A model generated the notes under the pieces. That model saw nothing but the letters and a program-made list of their open reading frames with translations, did not search any database and was not told the DNA's origin. From contig CAXMOO010000172.1 in assembly GCA_964195005.1 (NCBI GenBank), positions 1 through 11,789 of the forward strand: DNA of 11,789 nt. Direction: 5' to 3'. The position numbers and the translations under genes are program-made. Below, in pieces: positions 5,432-11,789 of this stretch; position 1 is the first letter of the stretch, and every line of letters begins with the position of its first letter. This DNA is from JAUXLW01 sp964195005. Lineage in GTDB: Bacteria; Actinomycetota; Acidimicrobiia; Spongiisociales; SHLN01.

Positions 5432-6247
5432 CTACTCCACTCCGGTGAGAGCAATCGCCGGGCTGAGTACCGTTCCTGAACCGACGGCATCGGTCAACGC
5501 CGATGCCACGAGCTGTTCATGAGCCCTGGTCACGATCGCCACCACAGAAGGGCCGGCACCGCTCAAGGCGCTGAAAAGGGCTCCGGCGTCGGTGGCGGCG
5601 CTCAACAGCTCGCCGATTATCGGTCGCAGTTCGATTCGGTACGGTTCGTGGAGCTCGTCGCGACCGATTGACCGCAGCACGTCCTCGTTTCCCTGGCGGA
5701 GGCCTTCGATCAGCCTTATGGCTCGCGAAGCGGTGCGGGCGGCGATGCCGAAATCGATCTTTGATGGCAGGGCTCTCCGCGCCTCATCGGTTGGGAGGGT
5801 GACATCGGGCACGGCGACCAAGACTCGCAAATCGGAGTCGAGGTCGAGAAGGTGAGCGCGGGCGCCATCCGTGGCCACCAGACCACCGTAGACGGTGGCC
5901 GCGGCGTTGTCGGGGTGCCCCTCGATCCCCGCCACCAACTCGAACAGCCGGTCATGATCGGGTTCCTCGCTATGAAGCCGGGAGATGGCCGCTCCCAGCG
6001 CGGCGGTTATTGCTGCGCTCGAGCCGAGACCCCGGCCGCTGGGAATCTCACTATCAACGGAGATGCGCAACGGCTCCTGTGTCAGTCGGGCGGCGACTCC
6101 GGCCACAAATCCATCCGGATCGGGGGTGGCAACCTCGAGCTCGTCGCTGGATTCGACCGCTACCGAGCAGCGGATCTCGAGGGCCAGGGCCAGCGTGTCA
6201 AATCCGGGTCCAAGATTGGCGGTTGAAGCCGGCGCGGTGGCTCTCAT
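5432..6247 (-). CDS. thrB: Homoserine kinase (GHMP kinase family)
   Basis: A 271-residue cytoplasmic enzyme predicted to phosphorylate homoserine with ATP to O-phosphohomoserine, the precursor for threonine synthase. GHMP motif 1 is APASTANLGPGFDTLALAL (residues 5-23). The ATP-binding motif is IPSGRGLGSSAA (68-79). Family-specific EGHPDNAAATVYGGL (109-123) and DELHEPYR (197-204) follow. The C-terminal GHMP motif is GALFSALSGAGPSVVAI (222-238). The HPDN and LHEPYR elements favour ThrB over IspE or mevalonate-type kinases. At 271 residues it is shorter than many ThrB proteins (about 300), but every motif is present, so it is compact rather than truncated. Its ATG overlaps the TGA of the upstream CDF transporter gene (ATGA), and GGAG stands eight bases before it, indicating translational coupling. 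It is not beside hom or thrC here, an unusual place for an actinobacterial thrB. Confidence 0.93.
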   Translation of the reverse strand: MRATAPASTANLGPGFDTLALALEIRCSVAVESSDELEVATPDPDGFVAGVAARLTQEPLRISVDSEIPSGRGLGSSAAITAALGAAISRLHSEEPDHDRLFELVAGIEGHPDNAAATVYGGLVATDGARAHLLDLDSDLRVLVAVPDVTLPTDEARRALPSKIDFGIAARTASRAIRLIEGLRQGNEDVLRSIGRDELHEPYRIELRPIIGELLSAATDAGALFSALSGAGPSVVAIVTRAHEQLVASALTDAVGSGTVLSPAIALTGVE

Positions 6248-7155
6248 CGGCGGGACTCCGGCTCTACGAAGATGAGGGTTGTTGAAGGAGCCACTCGCCG
6301 TATTGCTTCCTCCACGTCGTCGATAGTGGACTCGACCTCGGTGTCCTTGAGACCGTCTTCAAAATCCACTTCCAGGTTTACGACGATATCGGTCGGGCCC
6401 ATGTGCATTGTCAATAGACGGCCGATGCTTTCAACGTTGGGATGAGTCAGGACCGCGGTTCGAATCTGCGAGCGGACTACTCGGGACGCGCTCTCACCCA
6501 CCAGCAGGCTCTTGACTTCGTAGGCCACCAGGAAGGCAACGAGGGCGAGTAGAACGCCGATCGCCATCGAGGCACCTCCGTCCCACCGGGGGTTGCCGGT
6601 CCATTCTCCGATCAGGATTCCAGTGATTGCTATGAAAACGCCGAAAACCGCTGCTGAGTCCTCGAACAGCACAACCATCAGCGCCGGGTCCTTCGACTCC
6701 CGAAGTGATCGCCAGACCTTGCGGCTACCCCGTCGCCGGTTGAACTCTCTGAGGGCAGGTATGAAAGCGATGCCGATCTCGAAGGCGCCGGCGGCCAGGA
6801 GGACACCGACACCCAGAGCCAGGTTGGTGGTCTCCTCGGGATGGCGAAAGCGCTCCCATCCCTCGATGAACGACAGGACCGCTCCTCCGACGAAGAGGAA
6901 TACCGCCACCATGAGGGACCAAAAGTAGAGCTCCTTGCCTCTTCCAAACTGATGCTTGACGCTGGGCCCGTATCGAGAGACGGCAGTGCCTCGCAGTAGG
7001 AAGAGCTGGTTTCCGCTGTCGGCTAAGGAGTGATACCCCTCCGCGAGGAGCGCTGCTGAGCCGGTGATTGCTGCTGCGGTGAACTTCATCACGGCGATTG
7101 CCATGTTGGCGAAGAGGGCGAGGATGACGAGCGTCTTGGATTCCGAACCGGCCAT
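6244..7155 (-). CDS. Cation diffusion facilitator (CDF) metal transporter, ZnT9-like
   Basis: A 303-residue inner-membrane protein expected to export divalent metal (Zn, Mn, Fe or Co) against protons. About six membrane spans are visible from residue 9 to about 216. The metal-site motif of span 2 is H42-x3-D46 in AEGYHSLADSGNQLFL. Span 5 carries VVLFEDSAAVFG, with E165/D166 replacing the usual H-x3-D. The NQ after the first motif and the LFEDSAA segment resemble the SLC30A9/ZnT9-like branch, whose substrate is less certain than for classical Zn exporters. A cytoplasmic C-terminal domain of about 85 residues (VVRSQIRTAVLTHPNVESIG onwards, with LEVDFEDGL) matches the CDF dimerisation domain. 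The ATG at 7155 fits the family N-terminus. It has no Shine-Dalgarno but has TAGACT eight bases upstream. It precedes and overlaps thrB, a pairing with no obvious metabolic link, and is divergent from the Fpg-like gene. Confidence 0.9.
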   Translation of the reverse strand: MAGSESKTLVILALFANMAIAVMKFTAAAITGSAALLAEGYHSLADSGNQLFLLRGTAVSRYGPSVKHQFGRGKELYFWSLMVAVFLFVGGAVLSFIEGWERFRHPEETTNLALGVGVLLAAGAFEIGIAFIPALREFNRRRGSRKVWRSLRESKDPALMVVLFEDSAAVFGVFIAITGILIGEWTGNPRWDGGASMAIGVLLALVAFLVAYEVKSLLVGESASRVVRSQIRTAVLTHPNVESIGRLLTMHMGPTDIVVNLEVDFEDGLKDTEVESTIDDVEEAIRRVAPSTTLIFVEPESRR

Positions 7156-7163
7156 GGATGAGG

Positions 7164-7169
7164 AGTCTA
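7164..7169 (-). promoter_or_regulatory. Candidate -10 element for the leaderless CDF transporter gene
   Basis: On the minus strand TAGACT (TAnnnT) ends 8 bases before the ATG at 7155. The bases between (CCTCATCC on that strand) hold no ribosome binding site. Spacing and sequence closely match TAGAGT before the C26 gene. No clear -35 box is visible. Confidence 0.4.
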
Positions 7170-7240
7170 TGAGTCGTCGGGGGATTTCTGACTCTCACTC
7201 CCGACACAAAATGAACGGCTCCCGCGAGAATGTCCGCGAA

Positions 7241-8125
7241 ATGCCTGAGCTCCCCGACATCGTCACGTACATCAAGGCCCTCGAGCGCTTCGTTGTTGGT
7301 GAGCGGCTGGAGCGAGTCCGGATCTCCGGTATCTCGCTACTCGGCTCCTACGATCCACCGATCGAAGCCGCAGAGGGGAAGCGGGTACTTGGCTTGCGCC
7401 GGCTTGGCAAGCGGATTGTGTTTGAGCTCGAGGGTGATCTGTTTCTCGTGCTGCATCTGATGGTGGCCGGGCGAATTCGCTGGAAGGAGCGCGGCGCCAC
7501 CATTCCGAAAAGAGTTGGGCTGGCGGCCTTCGACTTTCCCCATGGGACCTTGTTGTTGACGGAGGCCAGTACCAGAAAGCGAGCGACGCTACACCTGGTC
7601 AAGGGCGAGGAGGGCCTGGTCGACCACAGTCGGGGCGGCCTCGAAGTCCTCGACTCCACCGCTGATGAGTTTGCCGACCGTCTGCTGTCCGTGAGCCACA
7701 CCGTGAAGCGGGCGCTCACGGACCCTCGCTACTTCAGCGGCATCGGCAACGCCTATTCCGACGAGATTCTCCACCGGGCCAAACTCTCGCCTTTCAAGAA
7801 GACACGGCAGATGACTCGTGAGGAGGCGCAGGCCCTTTACGGCGCAGTGGTCGAAGTCCTCGGGGAGTGGACCGACCTGCTGACGGCCGAGGTCGGTGAT
7901 GGCTTCCCGGACAAGGTCACGGCTTTTCGGCCGGAGATGGCCGTGCACGGCAAGTACGGGGAGCCGTGTCCGGTGTGTGGCTCTCCGGTGCAGCGCGTGG
8001 TCTACGCCTCCAACGAGATGAATTACTGTGCCGGGTGCCAGACCGGCGGCAAGATTCTGGCCGACAGGTCGCTGTCGCGACTTCTGAAAGATGAGTTTCC
8101 CAAAACCCTCGAAGATCTGGAGTGA
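7241..8125 (+). CDS. Formamidopyrimidine-DNA glycosylase (Fpg/MutM/Nei) family protein
   Basis: A 294-residue base-excision repair glycosylase/AP lyase. The start must be ATG 7241, because family members use the N-terminal proline exposed after Met removal; this gives P2 and E3 in MPELPDI. Upstream in-frame codons are therefore not coding. K57 (LRRLGKRIVFEL) matches the conserved Fpg lysine. The helix-two-turn-helix DNA-binding element is FSGIGNAYSDEILHRAKLSPFK (165-186). A zinc finger C243-x2-C246-x16-C263-x2-C266 closes the protein. The finger hairpin reads SNEMNYC where classical Fpg has G-R-x-T-x-[YF]-C, so the DNA-contacting arginine is replaced by Asn258. The start MPELPDI instead of MPELPEVE and the C-terminal CQTGGKILADRSLSRLLK mark a separate branch of the family seen in high-GC bacteria, so lesion preference may differ from 8-oxoguanine. 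No good ribosome binding site precedes the ATG. It is convergent with the ABC operon, 26 bases away. Confidence 0.9.
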   Translation: MPELPDIVTYIKALERFVVGERLERVRISGISLLGSYDPPIEAAEGKRVLGLRRLGKRIVFELEGDLFLVLHLMVAGRIRWKERGATIPKRVGLAAFDFPHGTLLLTEASTRKRATLHLVKGEEGLVDHSRGGLEVLDSTADEFADRLLSVSHTVKRALTDPRYFSGIGNAYSDEILHRAKLSPFKKTRQMTREEAQALYGAVVEVLGEWTDLLTAEVGDGFPDKVTAFRPEMAVHGKYGEPCPVCGSPVQRVVYASNEMNYCAGCQTGGKILADRSLSRLLKDEFPKTLEDLE

Positions 8126-8151
8126 TCGCGATTCCTCCCGTTGGACGAGCG

Positions 8152-8967
8152 TCAGCCGGTATCCGCCGCGATCTCCCCGTCGCGGAGATCCACTATCCGG
8201 TCTGCCAGGTCGATGAGTGCCGAATCGTGGGTGGCGACAATCGCGGTGACCCCCTCGCTTGCCACTAGCTGCTTGATGAGATTCATGATGGATCGACCGG
8301 TCCTCGAGTCGAGTTGACCCGTCGGCTCATCCGCCAGAAGCAATGGAGGATTGTTGGCCAGGGCGCGAGCGATTCCCACCCTTTGCTGTTCACCACCTGA
8401 TAGCTCGTGGGGCCGATGTTCAACCCGGTCTGACAAGCCAACCATGTCGAGCAGCATGCCGACCCGCTGCTTTCGGTCATTAACGGCAGCCCGCACCATC
8501 CGCAACGGGATCTCAACGTTCTCTGCCGCCGTGAGGATGGGGATGAGGCCAAAAGCCTGAAAGATGAAGCCGAACTTTTCCCGGCGCAGCCTCACCAGGT
8601 CGGACTCGTCCATAGTGGTGACGTCGCTGCCATCGATCCGGACTGTTCCGGCGGTGGGGCGGTCAAGGCCGCCGATGAGGTTGAGCAGGGTGGTCTTGCC
8701 GCTCCCGGACCGGCCTCGCACGGCGACCAGCTGTCCGCGCTCCACCGAAAAGTCGATTCCTTTGAGAGCCTCAACTGTGTGAGCAGGCGTCTCATAGTCG
8801 CGGGCAAGCCCCTCGAGGGCAACGATCGGCCCGATGCCACCAACCGGTTCGCCGGCCTTGTCGGGTTGGGCGCCACTTGGCCCGTTCGGCTCTGGGCCCA
8901 CGACGTACACGAATTCGGCCTCGGAAGACCCGGCGCGGCGGCGGCCCTTTCTCCGGCTCGACCTCAT
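8152..8967 (-). CDS. ABC transporter ATP-binding protein (MacB/LolD-like), distal gene of export operon
   Basis: A 271-residue cytoplasmic nucleotide-binding protein. Walker A is GRSGSGKTT (85-93), the Q-loop glutamine is Q137 in FIFQAFGLIP, the signature is LSGGEQQRV (189-197), Walker B is LLLADEPTG (209-217) and the switch histidine is H247 in ATHDS. The pattern is that of the MacB/LolD/FtsE group, which works with FtsX-like permeases. I chose ATG 8967 rather than a longer frame because a strong GAGGAGGAG lies just before it and it overlaps the previous gene's stop (ATGA). Residues 1-48 form an unusual extension before the first ATPase strand, starting very basic (RRKGRRR) and then rich in Gly, Pro and acidic residues, with no recognisable domain. 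It is third in the operon after the permease and another ATPase, so the two ATPases may form a heterodimer or each serve a separate permease. Confidence 0.92.
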   Translation of the reverse strand: MRSSRRKGRRRAGSSEAEFVYVVGPEPNGPSGAQPDKAGEPVGGIGPIVALEGLARDYETPAHTVEALKGIDFSVERGQLVAVRGRSGSGKTTLLNLIGGLDRPTAGTVRIDGSDVTTMDESDLVRLRREKFGFIFQAFGLIPILTAAENVEIPLRMVRAAVNDRKQRVGMLLDMVGLSDRVEHRPHELSGGEQQRVGIARALANNPPLLLADEPTGQLDSRTGRSIMNLIKQLVASEGVTAIVATHDSALIDLADRIVDLRDGEIAADTG

Positions 8968-9929
8968 TGCTCCTCCTCCTCTGTATCGGGTGTGACGATA
9001 TTGTCCCGGTCGGGCCATACGTTGGCGTGGTCGTCGTCGAGAGTTAGTCGGACGAGCCGCTGCAGGTGCAACTCCTCGACGTAGTGCTCGGGCAATTGGA
9101 GACGTCCAGTCCGATCAAGGATCACGAACTCCTCGGCGACCGTTTGATGTTCCCCGGCCGCGTCCAGCTGAGTAGCCCGCACAGTTTCGGTGCTGGTACG
9201 CCCGTCTCGAATAGCAACGGTCCGGCTCACATGCTCGGTGACGAGCGGGTCGTGGGTTACTACCACCAGCGTGACGCCGAGGTCCTTGTTGACATTGCGC
9301 AGGACTCGAAATACGTCATTGGAAGTCATCGTGTCCAACTCGCCGGTGGGCTCGTCGGCCAGAAGCACCGTCGGGGAGTTGGCAAGCGCCACCGCGATGG
9401 CCACTCGCTGTTGCTCACCGCCGGACAACTCTGAGGGGCGGTGAGTGATCCGGTCTCCGAGGTCCACCAATTCGAGCAACTCGCCGGCCCTGGTGCGGCG
9501 CTGAGATGTCCCTTGCAGGATCATCGGCATCTGGACGTTGTCGATTGCCGATAGATACGGAAAGAGGTTTCGTGCGGATTGCTGCCAGATGAAACCAATC
9601 GTGCTGCGTCGATAGTCGGTGCGGTCCTTTCCCGACATAGCCATGAGGTCATGGCCGGCTACCGTGGCTTTGCCGGCTGAAGGAGCATCCAGCCCACCAA
9701 GAATGTTGAGCAATGTCGATTTGCCACTCCCGGACGATCCAACAATGGCGACTAGTTCCCCGGGGTCCACCAGCAAGTCGAGTCCCTGAAGAGCCACCAC
9801 TTGCAGCTCGGCGATCTCATAGATCTTGACGAGGTTGTCGCAGGCGATGATTGAGTTGTTGCCGTATGCGGGTCGCGGGCGGGTCGCCGCCTGCTGCTGC
9901 AGCTCCCAATAACTTGGCGTTTCGGTCAT
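8964..9929 (-). CDS. ABC transporter ATP-binding protein with AbrB-like C-terminal extension
   Basis: A 321-residue MacB/LolD-type ATPase. Walker A is GSSGSGKST (64-72), the Q-loop is IWQQS (114-118), the signature LSGGEQQRV (168-176), Walker B VLLADEPTG (188-196) and the switch histidine H226 in VVTHDP. The core ends near residue 245, leaving about 75 extra residues. Residues 264-312 read EEFVILDRTGRLQLPEHYVE, then ELHLQRLVRLTLDDD and HANVWP. The D-x-x-GR-x-x-x-P pattern followed by a helix and beta strands resembles the swapped-hairpin SpoVT-AbrB fold. An acidic tail EEEE follows. The start is ATG 9929, preceded by AGGAGA and overlapping the permease stop (ATGA); the 82 codons upstream in the same frame lie inside the permease gene and are not used. 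It probably powers the adjacent permease. The tail could mediate dimerisation or DNA/protein contact; this is inference. Confidence 0.92.
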   Translation of the reverse strand: MTETPSYWELQQQAATRPRPAYGNNSIIACDNLVKIYEIAELQVVALQGLDLLVDPGELVAIVGSSGSGKSTLLNILGGLDAPSAGKATVAGHDLMAMSGKDRTDYRRSTIGFIWQQSARNLFPYLSAIDNVQMPMILQGTSQRRTRAGELLELVDLGDRITHRPSELSGGEQQRVAIAVALANSPTVLLADEPTGELDTMTSNDVFRVLRNVNKDLGVTLVVVTHDPLVTEHVSRTVAIRDGRTSTETVRATQLDAAGEHQTVAEEFVILDRTGRLQLPEHYVEELHLQRLVRLTLDDDHANVWPDRDNIVTPDTEEEEQ

Positions 9930-11789
9930 CCGTGATCTCCTATCCGGAGCACGCTTCCCAGGTTCACATGATGAGCTCGATAACTGTATAGAGCTGTGGC
10001 CACCATCACGGCAATGAGCACGGTGCCGGCCACGAGCAACACCGTCCCCCAGTCGACGAAGATCCGTATGGTGGCCTCCCCGCCGGTAAAGGGACCGAGA
10101 TCGAGGCCGGGCTCCACGAGCCAGGTGAGACCCAGTGCAAACCCAATGCCAGACGCCGTAGCGATCAACGCCCACGGCAGCTGTTCGACGACGGTCAGAG
10201 CGGTGACCTGGCCGGACGACAGTCCCAGAGTGCGGAGAAACCCGAAGTCGCGTGTCCGCTCCGTAGCGGTTAGCGCGATCGCCGCGAGCGCGGCCAGAAC
10301 CGCGAACAGGGTTGCCAGCACAACGGCAAGGCGATAGCCATCGTCGACGGCTTCGACTAGTGGGGCTTCGGTGAGTTTGGTCAGCAGCTCCATTCGCGAT
10401 GTCACTCTGGTGCCCCCTGATTGGCTTTGCACCGTCGCTGCCAGAGCCGGAGCGGCCGTCACCGGTGCCCGTATGTACTTTCGGGTGGGGCGTAGGTCGA
10501 AGGCAGGGGCCGCCGCCTCGAGGCCGGCACGGTCCAGGATGATGAAAGGCTCGCCGGCAGCGAAGCCCGGGAACTCGTCGCGGGCTGCGAGCACGAGGAT
10601 CGGTATATCCACCTGTCGGGGTCCTTCCACTATGAGAACCTGCCCGGTGGTCAAGCCGAGGCCGGGCAGTGTGGAGGACACAACTGCAGGGATTGGATCT
10701 TCGCTTCCTATTTGCGGCGTGACCATGGAATCCGGGAACTCGGGGTCGGCCGGGGTGCCGTTGGTGACGGTCTCGTATGCGGCGATGTCCAGAGCGGCCA
10801 GCGACACCCGGGGTCGGCTCGAGGAGGTGGCACCCTCGAGTCGGACCGACAGGACGGAGAGGTCGGCGGTCGCTTCGATGCCCGGCACCTCGGACATGTC
10901 GAGGCTTGCCGAGAGCGGCTCATCGGTGCGCAGTGACTCCAACAGGTAGTCGGCTCCGACGCTCTGCCAGCTGAGATTCTCCCGGTTCTCGCTGATCGAA
11001 TTGACCAGCACCGCTCCGAAGATGGCGATCCCGATCGCCAGTAGCGTTATCGGGAGCGGGAGTTGGGCGGTTATGGACTGCCGGCGCAGTCTGCGGAGCC
11101 CGACGAAGGACACGACGTCCCTCCGGCGGGTACCGTACCGACCCCAGGCCCGGACTAGGAGTGGGTAGAAGCGAAGCAACACCACTCCGAATGCCAGGGC
11201 AAGCAAGACGGGTACGGCCGCAAGCAATGGATCGAACCCGCCGTTCTGGTCGGTTATTCCTCCACCCTGCAGGCCCCGGCGGCGGAAAAGGAAAAGCCCG
11301 CCGAGGGCTGATGTTGCCAGCAGTCCCTCCATGACCAGGCGGCCGTTGGATCGTTTTGCTCCCGGGGTTTCGTCGCCAAGGAGCCCGCCGAGATCCCCCC
11401 GCAACAGCGGGAGCGCCAGCGCCACCAGAATCGCGGCCACGCCCACCACGCCAACCATTATTAGCGGTAAGACCAGCCCCGGCTCACGTGCGTCCACCGT
11501 GAGTTTGGCGAGCAGATACCCGAGAACCGCGAAAGGGAGGAAAACGATGATCCCCTCCAGCAGCAAGGCGGAGCCGAGCTGACGGCCGGACGCTCCCCGG
11601 CTACGGGCCAGCGTTGTCCCGGCCCGCCGGCGATGCGCCGTCAGCGCGCCGAGGAGGGCCGTCACCGCGAAGACCAGGCTCACTAGCCCGGCCAACGCCA
11701 GGGAAAGGATTGAGACCGTGAGCGCCCGCTGGTTCGAATAGCTCTCAAAGATGCGCTCCAGCCCTGTAGTCAGACGCGGCTCGTCGATG
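9926..11789 (-). CDS. FtsX-like ABC transporter permease (N-terminus beyond right edge)
   Basis: The frame is open from the right edge to the TGA at 9926 and shows 620 residues of a large integral membrane protein. The usual N-terminal span and much of the first extracellular domain are missing. The first FtsX unit is visible: a span near residues 24-48, the cytoplasmic loop HRRRAGTTLARSRGASGRQL, then several spans up to about residue 250. A soluble extracytoplasmic region of about 210 residues follows (MacB-like). The second FtsX unit begins at YRLAVVLATLFAVLAALAAI, with the loop ERTRDFGFLRTLGLSSGQV and further spans to the C-terminus (GSVLRIGDHG). Two FtsX units in one chain is the DUF214-type exporter arrangement. 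About nine spans are visible. It overlaps the ATPase gene by four bases and leads the visible operon. Substrate is unknown; relatives move lipids, lipoproteins or peptides. An internal TTG at 11695 is not a true start, because coding continues upstream. Confidence 0.9.
   Translation of the reverse strand, partial: IDEPRLTTGLERIFESYSNQRALTVSILSLALAGLVSLVFAVTALLGALTAHRRRAGTTLARSRGASGRQLGSALLLEGIIVFLPFAVLGYLLAKLTVDAREPGLVLPLIMVGVVGVAAILVALALPLLRGDLGGLLGDETPGAKRSNGRLVMEGLLATSALGGLFLFRRRGLQGGGITDQNGGFDPLLAAVPVLLALAFGVVLLRFYPLLVRAWGRYGTRRRDVVSFVGLRRLRRQSITAQLPLPITLLAIGIAIFGAVLVNSISENRENLSWQSVGADYLLESLRTDEPLSASLDMSEVPGIEATADLSVLSVRLEGATSSSRPRVSLAALDIAAYETVTNGTPADPEFPDSMVTPQIGSEDPIPAVVSSTLPGLGLTTGQVLIVEGPRQVDIPILVLAARDEFPGFAAGEPFIILDRAGLEAAAPAFDLRPTRKYIRAPVTAAPALAATVQSQSGGTRVTSRMELLTKLTEAPLVEAVDDGYRLAVVLATLFAVLAALAAIALTATERTRDFGFLRTLGLSSGQVTALTVVEQLPWALIATASGIGFALGLTWLVEPGLDLGPFTGGEATIRIFVDWGTVLLVAGTVLIAVMVATALYSYRAHHVNLGSVLRIGDHG

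Noticed and set aside
7064..7240. N-terminal extension of the Fpg-like protein by 59 codons
   Set aside because: The family requires proline directly after the initiator Met as the catalytic residue, so translation must begin at 7241. The extension is antisense to the CDF gene.
9930..10175. N-terminal extension of the second ABC ATPase by 82 codons
   Set aside because: This stretch is the out-of-frame C-terminal part of the permease gene. ATG 9929 has its own ribosome binding site and an ATGA overlap.

Overview
The window is GC-rich and packed with genes on both strands. It looks like chromosomal DNA from an actinobacterium. The evidence is a DevS/DevR (DosS/DosR)-type two-component pair, a 30-codon bS22-like (AURKAIP1/COX24-domain) ribosomal gene of the kind found in Actinomycetota, several genes with no Shine-Dalgarno but a TAnnnT -10 directly before the ATG, and a Thr-rich lipoprotein with a pilin-like end. 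The Thr-rich linkers and pilin-like domain suggest Acidimicrobiia or a relative, but that is an inference. I see no rRNA, tRNA, CRISPR array, transposase, integrase or phage gene, and no gene-free stretch longer than about 155 bases.

Layout. 1-404 (-): N-terminal part of a DevS-like GAF sensor kinase, cut by the left edge. 525-1208 (+): its divergent DevR-like response regulator. 1314-1676 (+): a small membrane protein. 1831-2964 (-): a class-V PLP aminotransferase-fold enzyme, preceded on the same strand by the bS22-like gene (2984-3076). 3134-3868 (+): a PuuD-like class I glutamine amidotransferase/peptidase C26, followed by a 505-aa lipoprotein (3888-5405). 5432-6247 (-): homoserine kinase, overlapped by four bases with an upstream CDF metal transporter gene (6244-7155). 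7241-8125 (+): an Fpg/MutM-family DNA glycosylase. 8152 to the right edge (-): an ABC export operon read as FtsX-like permease (N-terminus outside the window), ATPase, ATPase, joined by ATGA stop-start overlaps. The 154-base gap at 1677-1830 lies between two convergent genes, and I could identify nothing in it.

How the genes relate. Most neighbours are housekeeping or stress functions rather than one pathway. The clear functional units are the sensor/regulator pair, which share a control region holding a perfect 7-bp inverted repeat, and the ABC operon, whose two nucleotide-binding proteins probably serve this permease and perhaps a second one beyond the edge. I found no wholly new multi-gene system. 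The least ordinary items are protein architectures: an AbrB-like C-terminal tail on one ABC ATPase, a lipoprotein with two NTF2-like modules, Thr-rich linkers and a pilin-like end, and an Fpg-family enzyme whose zinc finger lacks the usual arginine.
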